Shown: positions 37,052-47,367 of the stretch, in pieces
Numbering within the stretch: position 1 is the first letter of the stretch
How the letters are laid out: every line of letters begins with the position of its first letter
Assembly: GCF_028607085.1 (NCBI RefSeq)
Contig: NZ_CP117412.1
Span: 62,001 to 126,000, forward strand
From: Sphingomonas naphthae
GTDB lineage: Bacteria > Pseudomonadota > Alphaproteobacteria > Sphingomonadales > Sphingomonadaceae
DNA: 64,000 bases
Reading direction: 5' to 3'
Made by a program: the position numbers and the translations under genes
The notes under the pieces: generated by a model
What the model was told of the DNA's origin: nothing
Database searches by the model: none
What the model saw: only the letters and a program-made list of their open reading frames with translations

Positions 37052-37627
37052 TTACCGCGTACCATCGATCAAGCAGTGGATGAGCCTGTCGCGTGCCGGC
37101 TCGACATCCTCTTTGTGCAGCGCTCTCGCACAGACTGAACCAAGCGAGATGATCATGAATGCCTGAGCAAGGGTGCGATGCTCGTCTGCGACCACGTCGC
37201 TGCCCATCAATCCGGCGAAAGCCCGGCTGACATTTTCAGACATCCGCGCGCGTACGTCCAAGAAAATTCTGTTGATCCGCTCATTGCGCGACGCTTCCGC
37301 GGCAATCTCAAGGAACAGGCGATCGCCCTCTTCATCCTTGCGACAAGGCGTTGCGACCAGCCACCCGATAATGCCGGCACGGTCCTTGGCGGCAAGCGCT
37401 TTGTTGAGGGTCTTCTGGTCCGCTATGCGTTCGCAATCCACCGTCACGATGGCGGCGATGATGTCCTCTTTGGAAGGAAAATCGCGGTAGAGCTGCTGGA
37501 CTGCGACCCTGGACTTCTTGGCAATCGCCGCGATCCCGGTCGCGTGGAAACCGTTCTCAACGAACAGGCGCCTCGCCACTTCCGTGATGGTGTTTTGGCG
37601 CAGTTCGCGGCGCGTCAGCGGGGGCAC
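37052..37627 (-). CDS. TetR-family transcriptional regulator
   Basis: It is 191 residues. The helix-turn-helix is at about 9-55: ITEVARRLFVENGFHATGI, then AIAKKSRVAVQQLYRDFPSKE. The C-terminal ligand domain is about 70-190. No adjacent target gene remains, because relic IS DNA lies upstream and IS110 downstream. It may be a survivor of a larger resistance or efflux locus. Confidence 0.88.
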   Translation of the reverse strand: MPPLTRRELRQNTITEVARRLFVENGFHATGIAAIAKKSRVAVQQLYRDFPSKEDIIAAIVTVDCERIADQKTLNKALAAKDRAGIIGWLVATPCRKDEEGDRLFLEIAAEASRNERINRIFLDVRARMSENVSRAFAGLMGSDVVADEHRTLAQAFMIISLGSVCARALHKEDVEPARDRLIHCLIDGTR

Positions 37628-37748
37628 TTTGAATTCGACAACTTAGGACCTCTCGTAAGTCGGTTGGCGCACTCGAACGGCCCATCTAGGGTTAGGACCC
37701 ATTGATGTCAGCATCGCGATCTGATTCAGCCTCCGCGAGGAGACCGGG

Positions 37749-38120
37749 ATGAGCGGACCTGTTTTGGCTAAAGGATGAGCAGATGGAACGGCTGCGGCCG
37801 TTCTTTCCCAAGAGCCACGGCAAGCCTCGGGTGGATGACCGGCGGGTGCTGAGCGGCATCGTGTTCGTCAACAAGAACGGTCTGCGCTGGCGTGATGCGC
37901 CGAGCGCCTGCGGCTCACCCAGGACGCTCTTCAACCGGTGGAAGCGCTGGGGGCGGCAGGCGTGTTCACGCGGATGAAGGAAGGTCTGGCTGCGGCGGTC
38001 GCGGAGCCACGAACGGTCATGATCGACGCGACCTACCTGAAGGCGCATCGCACGGCATCGAGCCTGCGGGTAAAAAGATCCCATGGGCGCGGGCTGGCGC
38101 CGGTTGAGGCAGACTGACCT
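37749..38120 (+). pseudogene. IS5-family (IS427-type) transposase remnant
   Basis: Pieces of one transposase occur in shifted frames. LFWLKDEQMERLRPFFPKS starts after an extra base near 37756, RVLSGIVFVNKNGLRWRDAPSA continues, and KEGLAAAVAEPRTVMIDATY lies in another frame from about 37970. The end shows AHRTASSLRV. At least two frameshifts and loss of the C-terminal part make it dead. IS21 copy 2 begins at 38143. Confidence 0.75.
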
Positions 38121-38258
38121 TCCCGCTTTGTCGTGAAGGAGGTGTGGATCGGCGTGGAAAAGGGACCCCGTTAGCGGGGTGATCGGCGTCGAAAAGGGAC
38201 CCCTCATCCTGGTGTTCTAGGCTGTTCGCTTGGCGGTGTGTCAGGCGGCGAGATCGGG

Positions 38259-39770
38259 ATGCTGGTATTGGAGACGGTGTTGAGGATCCGGCGCGAGCAC
38301 GCGTCGGGCAAGGCCATCAAGGCGATAGCGCGGGACCTGCACCTGTCGCGCAAGGTGGTGCGCAAGGCGATCCGGGCGCCGGAAGCGGACATGGGTTATC
38401 GGCGAGAGGTGCAGCCGCTGCCGAAGCTGGGGCCGTTTCAGGCGCGACTGGATGCGTTGCTGGAGGAAGATGAGGCACGGCCGCGGCGCGAGAAGCTGCG
38501 CCTCACGCGCATCCACGACCTGCTGCTACGCGAGGGGTTCGATGGCTCGTACGACGCGGTTCGCCGTTATGCGGCGCGCTGGCGGCAGGCGCAGCGTCGC
38601 GACGTGATGAATGCGCCGGCGTTCATCCCGCTGCTGTTCCGGCCGGGCGAGGCTTACCAGTTCGACTGGAGCCACGAGGACGTCGAGATCTCGGGCAAGC
38701 CGATGCGCGTGAAGGTCGCGCATGTCCGGCTGTGCGCGTCGCGGGCAATGTATGTGCGGGCCTATCCCCGCGAGACACAGGAGATGCTGTTCGACGCGCA
38801 TGCACGGGCGTTTGCTTTCTTCGGAGGCGTGCCGACGCGCGGCATCTACGACAACATGAAGACGGCGGTGACGAGCGTGTTCACCGGCAAGGAGCGGGTC
38901 TTCAACCGTCGCTTCCTGGTCATGGCCAACCATTACATGGTCGAGCCGACCGCCTGCTCGCCGGCGTCGGGCTGGGAGAAAGGTCAGGTCGAGAACCAGG
39001 TGCAGACCGCACGCGGTCGCTTCTTCCAGCCGCGCCTGCGATTTACCGGCCTCGAGGAGTTGAACGGCTGGCTGGAGGCGGAGTGTCGGCGCTGGGCAGA
39101 GTTGCACCAGCATCCCGAGCAGAAGGAGCTGACAGTCGCCCAGGCATGGGCAGCAGAACGGGCGGTGCTCCAGCCTATTGTCGCACCCTTCGACGGCTTC
39201 CACGAGAGCGAGCATGCGGTAAGCGGCACATGCCTCATCAGCTTCGACCGCAACCGCTATTCCGTTTCTGCCAGGGTGGTGCGACGTGCCGTCCAGGTCC
39301 GCGCCTATGCCGACCGCATCGTCGTGCGCTGCGACGGTGAAGTCGTCGCCGACCATCCCCGGTTCTTCGGCCGCGACCGGACCATCTACGACCCGTGGCA
39401 CTATCTGCCGGTGCTGGTGACCAAGCCGGGTGCCCTGCGCAACGGCGCACCGTTCCAGGGCTGGGAGTTGCCGCCTGCGCTGGCACGACTGCGGCGCAAG
39501 CTTGGCACCGGCGACGATGCCGACCGGCGGTTCGTGCGGGTGCTGGCAGCGGTGCTCGACGACGGGCTGGAGGCGGTAGAAGTGGCCGTGCGCGAAGCAT
39601 TGCTGGCCGGCGTCGCCAGCGACGACGTCATCGTCAACATCCTGGCCCGCCGGCGCGAACCGCCGCGACCGCTGACTATTGTCACGCCAGAAGATCTGGC
39701 GCTGCGCCATCCGCCCCGTGCCGACTGCAACCGCTATGACAGCCTGCGAGGTCTCCATGCAGCGGCATGA
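38259..39770 (+). CDS. istA: IS21-family transposase IstA, copy 2
   Basis: It is 503 residues from ATG 38259; GTG 38238 is an alternative. Same domain order as copy 1 (HTH, DDE core FDWSHEDVE / [10 protein letters not shown] / GWEKGQVEN). It differs from copy 1 at scattered residues, for example Q for R at RRQAQRRD, GLEELNG for SLAELNG, and LHQH for MHQH. Intact and probably active. Confidence 0.95.
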   Translation: MLVLETVLRIRREHASGKAIKAIARDLHLSRKVVRKAIRAPEADMGYRREVQPLPKLGPFQARLDALLEEDEARPRREKLRLTRIHDLLLREGFDGSYDAVRRYAARWRQAQRRDVMNAPAFIPLLFRPGEAYQFDWSHEDVEISGKPMRVKVAHVRLCASRAMYVRAYPRETQEMLFDAHARAFAFFGGVPTRGIYDNMKTAVTSVFTGKERVFNRRFLVMANHYMVEPTACSPASGWEKGQVENQVQTARGRFFQPRLRFTGLEELNGWLEAECRRWAELHQHPEQKELTVAQAWAAERAVLQPIVAPFDGFHESEHAVSGTCLISFDRNRYSVSARVVRRAVQVRAYADRIVVRCDGEVVADHPRFFGRDRTIYDPWHYLPVLVTKPGALRNGAPFQGWELPPALARLRRKLGTGDDADRRFVRVLAAVLDDGLEAVEVAVREALLAGVASDDVIVNILARRREPPRPLTIVTPEDLALRHPPRADCNRYDSLRGLHAAA

Positions 39771-40485
39771 GATGATGACGGCCATGGCCGAGTTGGGGCT
39801 GAAGGGCATGGCTGGCGCCTTCGACGAGGCGGTCACTACCGGTCTCCAGCGCAAGCGCACGACCATGGAGGTCCTGACCGACCTGCTGCGTGCCGAGGCG
39901 ACGCACCGCCATGCAGCCTCGGTCCGTTACCGGATGTCGGCCGCCAGGTTACCCGCGGTGAAGGACCTCGACGCCTTCGTCTTCGGCGACACTCCCATCA
40001 ACGAGGGACTGGTGCGCTCGCTGTACAGCGGCTCGTTTCTTCCGGGCCAACGCAACGTCGTGCTGGTCGGTGGAACGGGTACCGGCAAGACGCATCTCGC
40101 CACCGCCATCACTGCCAATGTGGTACGAGCCGGCGCCCGCGGACGCTACTTCAACACAGTGGACCTGGTGAACCGGCTCGAGGAGGAAACGCGCCTCGGC
40201 AAGGCCGGCACGCTGGCGGCCCAGCTTTCGCGCCTCGATCTCGTGGTGCTCGACGAGCTTGGCTACCTGCCGTTTGCACGCTCGGGCGGTCAACTGCTCT
40301 TCCACCTCGTCAGCAAGCTCTACGAGAAGACCTCGGTCATCGTCACCACCAACCTGGCCTTTGGTGAGTGGCCGACCGTCTTTGGCGACCCCAAGATGAC
40401 CACCGCGCTGCTCGACCGCATTACCCACCATTGCGACATCGTCGAAACCGGCAACGACAGCTGGCGCTTCAAACATCGAAGCTGA
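39757..40485 (+). CDS. istB: IS21-family helper ATPase IstB, copy 2
   Basis: It is 242 residues. Walker [12 protein letters not shown] and Walker [12 protein letters not shown] are intact. It differs from copy 1 at only a few residues (for example MAEL for MTEL and YEKT for YEQT). It overlaps the istA end by 14 bases. Confidence 0.95.
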   Translation: MQRHEMMTAMAELGLKGMAGAFDEAVTTGLQRKRTTMEVLTDLLRAEATHRHAASVRYRMSAARLPAVKDLDAFVFGDTPINEGLVRSLYSGSFLPGQRNVVLVGGTGTGKTHLATAITANVVRAGARGRYFNTVDLVNRLEEETRLGKAGTLAAQLSRLDLVVLDELGYLPFARSGGQLLFHLVSKLYEKTSVIVTTNLAFGEWPTVFGDPKMTTALLDRITHHCDIVETGNDSWRFKHRS

Positions 40486-40658
40486 AGCCTGGGGCACCGG
40501 CAGAGAACGCTTCGTGCTGGTTGCGCCTCCGGTCGGGCTACGCCCGCCCTACGCCGCAACCAGCACGAACAGTGCGCCCGTCATACCCGTTACGCTGCTC
40601 GACGAAGGGGGTCCCTTTTGCACGCCGATAGGGGGTCCTTTTTGGACGCCGATTGACA

Positions 40659-40940
40659 GGAGAGCTGCGCGATCGCACGTTCGAAAACCAGCGGCACCGC
40701 GCGTCAGGGCTGACCCTGGTCACGGCCGCGGTGACGCTATGGAACACGGTCTATCTCGACCGTGCCGTCCAGCACCTGCGCCATTCCGGCATCGACGTCC
40801 CCGATGAGCTGCTCGCCCATGTCGCCCCGCTCGGCTGGGAGCACGTCGGGCTGACCGGCGACTACCTCTGGAGCGAGATCGACCGCCCGCGCGAGCGGCT
40901 CAGGCCGTTGCGCGTGCCGCGAACCAGCGAGAATCGTTAG
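40659..40940 (+). pseudogene. Tn3-family transposase TnpA, C-terminal fragment
   Basis: The frame begins at the IS21 right end with [19 protein letters not shown] and ends with [20 protein letters not shown], the highly conserved Tn3 TnpA C-terminus. About 94 of roughly 980 residues remain. The rest was lost at the IS21 insertion or by a later deletion. Confidence 0.9.
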
Positions 40941-40973
40941 CGTACGTTTTCGGGCCTTCTCTCACCGGCCCCC
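40935..40973. repeat. Tn3-family terminal inverted repeat
   Basis: Read on the minus strand the sequence starts GGGGGCCGGTGAGAG and ends ACGTACGCTAACG. This is the GGGG...TAAG form and about 38-base length of Tn3-family ends, and it overlaps the tnpA stop as in other members. It marks the right edge of an old Tn3 element at 40973. A matching left end was not found. Confidence 0.7.
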
Positions 40974-41096
40974 ATGGAAGACTCTTTTTTCGTGGCTTTT
41001 CACCCTACGCGCTCCGGACCGAGCAGGCGTGGAGCTTAAAGCGCAAGTTACTGGCTACGAACACCTTACGGGATAGCCGAAGCGGGTATGACGCTA

Positions 41097-43145
41097 TCAT
41101 GGTCGAGCTGCCAGCAGCCGATTGAGGACCTTCGCCACGCGGTCGACCAAATAGGGTTTCTGAAGGAGCTCAAAGCCATGCGAGCCTTCTTCGGCGATGA
41201 TCTGGCTATAGCCGCTCGCGAGGACGACCGGGAGAGCGGGATGGTCGCGGCGCAGCCGCTGCGCCAACTCGACCCCATTCATGCCGGGCATCACCACGTC
41301 CGAAAACACTACGTCGAACTTTTCGGGGTGCTGGTCGATCAGGTCGAGCGCCGCCTGCGCATTGGCAGCCCACGTCGTTCCAAACCCGAGATCGTGCAGC
41401 ATCTGGGTCGCGAACTCGCCGACCTGCACATTGTCCTCGACAACTAGAATGCAGCCATGGCCCCTCAGGCTCACGCCTTCCTCGGCGTTTATCGGTTTGT
41501 CGGCCGACATCTCGTCATGCGCACGAGGCAGATACAGCGTGAACCGGGCCCCCTGGCCCGGATCGCTCGCGGTGACGATATCACCGCCTGTCTGCTTGGC
41601 GAAGCCGATCACCTGGCTGAGGCCGAGGCCGGTGCCCTTGCCGACATCCTTGGTCGTGAAAAAGGGTTCGTAAATGCGGTCGATCAGATCATCGCTGATA
41701 CCGGTGCCGGTGTCGCTGACCTCGATCGCAACGAACGTGCCAAGCGTCGCATCATGGCCTCGCCGCGCCGGGATCTGATCAACATTGCGCGCGACAAAGC
41801 GGAGCACTCCGCCTTCAGGCATGGCGTCGCGCGCATTGACCGTCAGATTGAGCATGGCGGTGTCGAACTGCGCGGGATCGGCAAGGACCGGCCAAACGTC
41901 GGGTGCGACGTCACGCTCGATGGTGATCTGCGAACCGACAGTCGAGCGCAGCATATCGTCGATCGACGCGAGACGTGCTCTCGGTTCGAACACCTGCGGC
42001 TTGAGCGGCTGACGGCGCGCGAACGCGAGCAGTTGTCCGGTGAGAGATGCCGCACGATCGACCGTTTCGGAGATCGCCTTGATGTAACGCCTGCGCTTTT
42101 CCTCGGTCACATCGTCGCGCTGCAACAGATCGGTGCTGCCGCGGATGATTGTCAGCAGATTGTTGAAATCGTGCGCCACCCCGCCGGTAAGTTGACCGAC
42201 CGCCTCCATCTTCTGCGCCTGACGTAAGGTTTCTTCGGTGTGCTGGCGCTCGGAGATCTCCTGCCGCAACTGATCGTTGGCAGCCTTGAGAGCGGCGGTA
42301 CGCTCGTCAACCGCGTGTTCGAGATTGAGCGCGAGTTGACCCAAGGCTTCCTCGGTACGCTTGCGGTCGGTTACCTCAAGCGTCACCCCGGTCATCGTCA
42401 TCGATGCCCCGCTGGCTGCGCATTGCACGGTACCACGCAGATGTATCCAGTGTTCGCTGCCATCGGGCCAGCAAATCGGATAGTCGGTATCGTAGGTGTC
42501 GCCGCTTGCCAGCGCGTGCTCAATCCCGGCGCTGACTTCGTCGCGATGCTCCGGGTGAACCGCATCGAGAAGCGCGTGGAAGGAAAACGCATCCTCGGCA
42601 CCACGCCCGAAATTGGCCTTGCACGCATCGTCGCAGCTCAGAAGCAAGGTTGCCGCGTCGAGCTGCCAGGTGCCAAGCCTCCCAGCATCCAGCGCCGTCG
42701 CCAGTTGCCGCTCGCTGTCGCGCAGGCGCTGTTCGGCCAGGTGCTGGGGGGTGCGATCCCGCAGTATCTTGATATAGCCGATATGCTCGTCGCTATCCTC
42801 GGCCTCGAAGCGCATCATCAAGCCGGACGCCCAGATGCAGCTTCCGTCTTTGCGCTGATGCCAGCGCTCGTCCTCGGCCCGACCATTACGCGCTGCGCCG
42901 GCCATCTCGGCATCGCACACCCCGTTCACCTTGTCGTCGTCGGTGAAGAAGATGCAGGCGTTCTTGCCGATGATTTCAGCCTCGCTCCATCCGAGCAGAT
43001 GCTCGGCGCCTGGGTTCCAGCTCGTGATATTGCCGTCCAGATCGATCGAGATGATGGCAAAATCGGTCGCGCTGTCGAGAACCAAGCGCGCGATCCTGTC
43101 GCTATGCGGCCGGGGGTGCGGCGCAGTCGGTCCGGTATGATCCAT
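41097..43145 (-). CDS. PAS-PAS hybrid histidine kinase with receiver
   Basis: It is 682 residues without membrane segments. A first PAS (about 20-135, FAIISIDLDGNITSWNPGAE), a second PAS (about 145-265), a coiled coil, then HisKA with GGVAHDFNNLLTII. The HATPase_c motifs are LNLTVNARDAMPEGG, SDTGTGI and GKGTGLGLSQV. The C-terminal receiver phospho-acceptor Asp is in VVFSDVVMPGMNG. The class is the cytosolic FixL/PleC-like group common in sphingomonads. No output partner lies next to it. It is divergent from the next kinase. Confidence 0.93.
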   Translation of the reverse strand: MDHTGPTAPHPRPHSDRIARLVLDSATDFAIISIDLDGNITSWNPGAEHLLGWSEAEIIGKNACIFFTDDDKVNGVCDAEMAGAARNGRAEDERWHQRKDGSCIWASGLMMRFEAEDSDEHIGYIKILRDRTPQHLAEQRLRDSERQLATALDAGRLGTWQLDAATLLLSCDDACKANFGRGAEDAFSFHALLDAVHPEHRDEVSAGIEHALASGDTYDTDYPICWPDGSEHWIHLRGTVQCAASGASMTMTGVTLEVTDRKRTEEALGQLALNLEHAVDERTAALKAANDQLRQEISERQHTEETLRQAQKMEAVGQLTGGVAHDFNNLLTIIRGSTDLLQRDDVTEEKRRRYIKAISETVDRAASLTGQLLAFARRQPLKPQVFEPRARLASIDDMLRSTVGSQITIERDVAPDVWPVLADPAQFDTAMLNLTVNARDAMPEGGVLRFVARNVDQIPARRGHDATLGTFVAIEVSDTGTGISDDLIDRIYEPFFTTKDVGKGTGLGLSQVIGFAKQTGGDIVTASDPGQGARFTLYLPRAHDEMSADKPINAEEGVSLRGHGCILVVEDNVQVGEFATQMLHDLGFGTTWAANAQAALDLIDQHPEKFDVVFSDVVMPGMNGVELAQRLRRDHPALPVVLASGYSQIIAEEGSHGFELLQKPYLVDRVAKVLNRLLAARP

Positions 43146-43278
43146 ATGGGTATGCCTACGGGAGAACGCTGAACTAGATGAGACTTATCAGGCGCTCAAC
43201 GCGCTCGACGGGTTTTGGCTCACCTGTAAAGAGGATTTGCGACTTGTGGCGGCCGTTGCCCCCTCGCATGACACGGCG
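43146..43278. promoter_or_regulatory. Divergent promoter region of two hybrid kinases
   Basis: About 130 bases between divergent kinases. It should carry both promoters. No operator-like dyad recognised. A TTG at 43237 in frame is an alternative start for the plus-strand kinase. Confidence 0.35.
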
Positions 43279-45159
43279 ATGTGCATGAGCCTTCGATATC
43301 GATCCCTTCTACCCCTCATTATCGGGTTCGCATTGCTCGCGCTGACCGTGCTCGGCAGCCTGTGGCTGGCGGAGCGGCAGGAGCGCTCGTTCGAGGCCGT
43401 CCGCCACACTCTGGAGGTGCAAAAGCGCCTCGGCATGATCCTTTCGCGCTTTCAGGATGCCGAGACGGGGCAGCGCGGATATCTGCTTACCGGCCAAATC
43501 GCCTATCTCGAACCCTATGAGGCCGCGTTGGCCGGACTGGGCAGAGAGTTCATCGCGCTCGACGCCGCAATCGCCGACAACCCCGACCAACTGGCGCGAG
43601 CCAAAACCCTGAACGCGGTTTCCAACCAGCGACAGGACATCCTGCGCGCCACGATCGAACGCTACCGGCTCGGTGATGCCCGCGGTGCGATTGCAATCGT
43701 GCGCGAGGGCAGCGGGAAGCGCATGATGGACCGGCTTCGATCTGTCGTGGCGGCGATGGACCGCGAGGAACAAAGGCTCCTTGCCGCGCGGGGTGCAGCA
43801 GCCGACCGTCAAGCGCGCCTCGTAAAGCTCGCGCTCCTGGCGAGCGGCATAGCCATCGTGCTGCTTGCGCTTCTGGCGATCCGGGATGCCCGCAAGCGCC
43901 TGCATGACGCAATCGCAGCACGCGATGAACTCGGTATCGCCAACGAGCGGCTGACGATCGAAGTCGCGGAGCGCACCGCGGCTGAGGGACAGGTCCGTCA
44001 GATGCAGAAGATGGAGAGCATCGGCCAGCTCACCGGCGGCATTGCGCACGACTTCAACAACATGCTCGCGATCGTGATCGGCTCGCTCGACATGGCGCAG
44101 CGGCGGTTTGACGAAGCACCCGCCAAGGCCAAGGACTATATCGACAACGCCATAGATGGCGCTCGGCGTGCCGCCCAACTGACCGCGCGGCTGCTGGCCT
44201 TCTCACGTCAGCAACCCCTCGAGCCGCGAGCGATCGACACCAACAAGCTGGTCGGCGGAATGTCGGAACTGCTGCGACGCACCATCGGCGAGCATATCGC
44301 GATCGAAACGGTGCTGGCGGGCGGGCTGTGGCCTGCCTTTATCGACGCCGGACAGCTCGAAAACGCCGTCCTGAACCTGTGTGTCAATGCCCGCGACGCC
44401 ATGCCCGATGGCGGCAAGCTGACACTGGAAACCAACAACACGCATCTCGACGAGCGCTATGCGGCCGAGCATGACGAGGTCACCGCCGGCCAATATGTGG
44501 TGCTCTGCATCACCGACACCGGCACGGGCATGCCGCCCCACGTCATCGAACGCGCGTTCGATCCCTTCTACACGACCAAGGGTGTCGGCAAGGGGACCGG
44601 GCTAGGGCTCAGCCAGGTGTTCGGGTTCGTCAAGCAGTCGGGTGGTCACATCAAGATCTACTCCGAGCCCGATCAGGGAACGACGGTAAAGCTTTACATG
44701 CCACGCCACTTCGGCGCGGCAAGCACGCTGTCCGATGCAAAGGCTGGCACCGTTGAAATCCCCCGCGCGAGGGACGGCGAGACCGTGCTGGTGGTCGAGG
44801 ACGAAGAGCGCGTGCGGCATATGTCGGTCGATGCCCTTAGAAGCCTCGGCTACACCGTGGTCCAGGCGTCGGACGGTATGCAGGCGCTCGCCGTGCTCGC
44901 GATCCAGCCACGGGTCGATCTGCTGTTTTCGGATATCGTCATGCCGGGCATGAACGGACGGGAGTTGGCGGACACCGCCCGCGAGCAGCGATCCACTCTC
45001 AAGGTGCTCTTCACGACCGGCTACACCCGCAATGCAGTCGTCCATAACGGCGTGCTCGATCCAGGCGTTGCGTTCATCTCGAAACCGTTCGGGATCGATC
45101 AGCTCGCGGTGAAGGTTCGTCAGGTTCTGGATGGCGAGGGCGATAACCGCCGCGACTGA
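43279..45159 (+). CDS. CHASE3 hybrid histidine kinase with receiver
   Basis: It is 626 residues from ATG 43279; 43285 is another candidate. Membrane helix near 10-30, periplasmic CHASE3 sensor (about 30-170, FQDAETGQRGYLLTG), a second helix near 185-205. Then come HisKA GGIAHDFNNMLAIV, HATPase LCVNARDAMPDGG, GKGTGLGLSQVFG and a receiver with LLFSDIVMPGMNG. The kinase core closely resembles the neighbour at 41097, suggesting shared ancestry. The ligand of CHASE3 is unknown. Confidence 0.92.
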   Translation: MCMSLRYRSLLPLIIGFALLALTVLGSLWLAERQERSFEAVRHTLEVQKRLGMILSRFQDAETGQRGYLLTGQIAYLEPYEAALAGLGREFIALDAAIADNPDQLARAKTLNAVSNQRQDILRATIERYRLGDARGAIAIVREGSGKRMMDRLRSVVAAMDREEQRLLAARGAAADRQARLVKLALLASGIAIVLLALLAIRDARKRLHDAIAARDELGIANERLTIEVAERTAAEGQVRQMQKMESIGQLTGGIAHDFNNMLAIVIGSLDMAQRRFDEAPAKAKDYIDNAIDGARRAAQLTARLLAFSRQQPLEPRAIDTNKLVGGMSELLRRTIGEHIAIETVLAGGLWPAFIDAGQLENAVLNLCVNARDAMPDGGKLTLETNNTHLDERYAAEHDEVTAGQYVVLCITDTGTGMPPHVIERAFDPFYTTKGVGKGTGLGLSQVFGFVKQSGGHIKIYSEPDQGTTVKLYMPRHFGAASTLSDAKAGTVEIPRARDGETVLVVEDEERVRHMSVDALRSLGYTVVQASDGMQALAVLAIQPRVDLLFSDIVMPGMNGRELADTAREQRSTLKVLFTTGYTRNAVVHNGVLDPGVAFISKPFGIDQLAVKVRQVLDGEGDNRRD

Positions 45160-45217
45160 AGCGTCGCTCAAACAAGTTCCCAACCGACCATCCCGCGAAT
45201 GCCGCAACTGGTTGCGA

Positions 45218-47011
45218 TTACGCCGCCAGCACCAACCGATTTCGGCCATTCGCTTTGGCATTGTACAAGGCCCGGTCAGCGACCCCGAGCAGCTGATCCG
45301 CTGTCGTCCCGGGCATGACAGCAGCGATCCCGACGCTGACCGTAGCACGCATGGTTCGTCCATCATCTGCCGTGCAGGGGGCCTCTGCGAAGCTCGCGCG
45401 AACACGTTCACAGACCAGCTCCGCCTGCTCCAGTGATGCACCGTCTAGAATGGCAACAAATTCTTCGCCGCCATACCGCGCCACCACATCGGATGTTCGA
45501 AGCGTCGACCGGAGAAGGTCCGAAAACGCGCGGAGGACGACGTCGCCCGAGACGTGGCCAAAGCGATCGTTGATCGACTTGAAATGGTCGAGGTCGAACA
45601 TTGCGATGCAGCCGGGGCGTTGCTCGGTGCGGGAGCGAGCGATCTGCTCATCCAGCGCGAGATCGAACGCTCGCCTGTTGGCAAGCGATGTAAGCGGGTC
45701 GGTCAGGCTTTCCCTAGTCAACGCGCCTTCTCGCTCCTTGCGGCGCGTGATCTCTCGAAGGATACTGACGACCCCGCTGGGCGTACCTTGCTGATCGATC
45801 GTTGCTCGTGTGTGGGTCTCGAACCAACCTAGGCTGCCATCGCCGCGTCGAGCGCGATATTCGACGATGAACGTGTCGTTCGGCGCAGCGAGCGCCATGC
45901 GGTGAACCCGAACCACCTCGGGGACGTCGTCCTCATGGATCATCGCGTGCGGGAGCTGCCCCAGCATGTCCTCTGGTCGGTAGCCGGCGATCGCGAGGAG
46001 CGAGGGAGACACATACCGGATGACCCCATCAACATCCAGGCGCATGATGATGTCCCCGGTTCGATCAAGAATAAGGCGCGAGAGCGCCGACGCTTCCTGG
46101 AGAGAGGCGAAGAGCTGCTTGCGCCGGCGCAGCTCTGCCGCTGCCGGCAGGATCGTCAGCACCGCCGTCGCCAGATAGAATTGGAGGAACTGCGCCTTGT
46201 CGCCGTTCTGGCCGTCGATGAGGCCGATCGGACCGGTGCCGTTGAGCGTCGCAACTATCGCTGGAACGGTAAGAAAAATGATGGATGCCGCAGCGCCGAG
46301 CCGGCCGAGCCGGAACACCGCCACCATCATCGGCAAAAAGGGCAGGAAGAGCAGCGGAAAACGTGTCTGCGAAAACACAAGGAAGGCGACAATTCCGACT
46401 AATAACGGGAGGACGATTACCTCCGCCCAATCGCTGGCCTCGGCCTTGCGCATCCAGCCGGACACATCACCGCCTCTGGCCAACATCAACAGCGGCGTGA
46501 AGGTGATCGCTCCCAGCGCATGACCGGCCGAGTAATGTAGCCAGTTGGACAGAAAGGGACCGCCGGTGATCAGGTGCGCGGTCAGACCGGCGGCTCCTCC
46601 GAGCACCGAAGGCACCGCCAGACCAACGATCGCGAAGAATGCGGTGATCTCGGGAATCGACTCCAAGTGGCAGCAGTTCGCGACATATCGTCGCAGCAGG
46701 AGCGCTCCCAAGGCTGCCTCCGCCACATTCACCACGGCAAATGGGAGGGAAGCAGCGATGCCGAGGCCGAACCATGTCGTAGCTGCGCTTCCGGCGACGA
46801 AGCAGATTGCCAAGGGTAGCGGCCACTCGCCGCGTGGTCGCACCACCAGATCGGAAAGGAGGATTGCAGTTGCACCCCAGATGAATGCCACACCCCCCTC
46901 GAAACGGGTGTAGGCCACCGTTAAGCTGGCTGCGACGAAATAGGAGATGCCAAGGAAGGCCACGTGCACGAGGCGCCGGCGAAAATCCCGAGAAAGGTAG
47001 GTCGCTGACAT
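45218..47011 (-). CDS. MASE1-PAS-GGDEF diguanylate cyclase
   Basis: It is 597 residues. An N-terminal MASE1-like membrane domain with about eight helices (about 15-290) is followed by a PAS domain (about 310-425, RLDVDGVIRYVSPSLLAIAGYRP). The GGDEF domain (about 440-595) has active motif RYGGEEF and an intact inhibitory RxxD site (RTSD five residues before). Substrate-binding FDLDHFKSINDRFGH is intact. It should make cyclic di-GMP with product inhibition. It is convergent with the CHASE3 kinase. Confidence 0.92.
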   Translation of the reverse strand: MSATYLSRDFRRRLVHVAFLGISYFVAASLTVAYTRFEGGVAFIWGATAILLSDLVVRPRGEWPLPLAICFVAGSAATTWFGLGIAASLPFAVVNVAEAALGALLLRRYVANCCHLESIPEITAFFAIVGLAVPSVLGGAAGLTAHLITGGPFLSNWLHYSAGHALGAITFTPLLMLARGGDVSGWMRKAEASDWAEVIVLPLLVGIVAFLVFSQTRFPLLFLPFLPMMVAVFRLGRLGAAASIIFLTVPAIVATLNGTGPIGLIDGQNGDKAQFLQFYLATAVLTILPAAAELRRRKQLFASLQEASALSRLILDRTGDIIMRLDVDGVIRYVSPSLLAIAGYRPEDMLGQLPHAMIHEDDVPEVVRVHRMALAAPNDTFIVEYRARRGDGSLGWFETHTRATIDQQGTPSGVVSILREITRRKEREGALTRESLTDPLTSLANRRAFDLALDEQIARSRTEQRPGCIAMFDLDHFKSINDRFGHVSGDVVLRAFSDLLRSTLRTSDVVARYGGEEFVAILDGASLEQAELVCERVRASFAEAPCTADDGRTMRATVSVGIAAVMPGTTADQLLGVADRALYNAKANGRNRLVLAA

Positions 47012-47182
47012 CGCCGCAGATTAAGGGAAAAAGGTTAACAGCCAGCTTCTACATGCCGCTACCAGTCCATATGGCTTAGCGAGCTCCGACGGCAGGACGG
47101 TGGCTTACCTCAAAACTGGTCACCGGCCTCACATTCCGATAGGGTCGGAGGCCGTATGGGAGACCTCAACGAGGATCGTTCA

Positions 47183-47362
47183 ATGGAAAATACCGAGAAC
47201 GATCGCCAATACTACAAACGTAGAGCGCGTCAGCAGCTCGACTTGGCTGCGGCCGCTACAGACCTGGCAGTCAAGGCAATCCATCTTAATCTGGCTTCCA
47301 GGTACGCGACGCAAAGCGAGGAGGATTCACATGAGAAGGACGGTACATCGACTAACCGCTAG
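47183..47362 (+). CDS. Small hypothetical protein
   Basis: It is 59 residues from ATG 47183 with GAGGA seven bases upstream. The sequence is YYKRRARQQLDLAAAATD and then HLNLASRYA, a helical pattern (Y-Y-x-R-R-A..., L-A-x-R-Y) that recurs in small sphingomonad proteins. Function unknown. Confidence 0.65.
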   Translation: MENTENDRQYYKRRARQQLDLAAAATDLAVKAIHLNLASRYATQSEEDSHEKDGTSTNR

Positions 47363-47367
47363 TCGGG

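Larger units (their letters stand above)
38143..40658 (+). mobile_element. IS21-family insertion sequence, copy 2
   Basis: 2516 bases, same orientation and the same ends as copy 1 (22386-24902). Many scattered, mostly synonymous base differences from copy 1 show they are not recent duplicates. It is flanked by IS5 relic DNA on the left and Tn3 tnpA on the right, with no clear target duplication. Confidence 0.9.
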
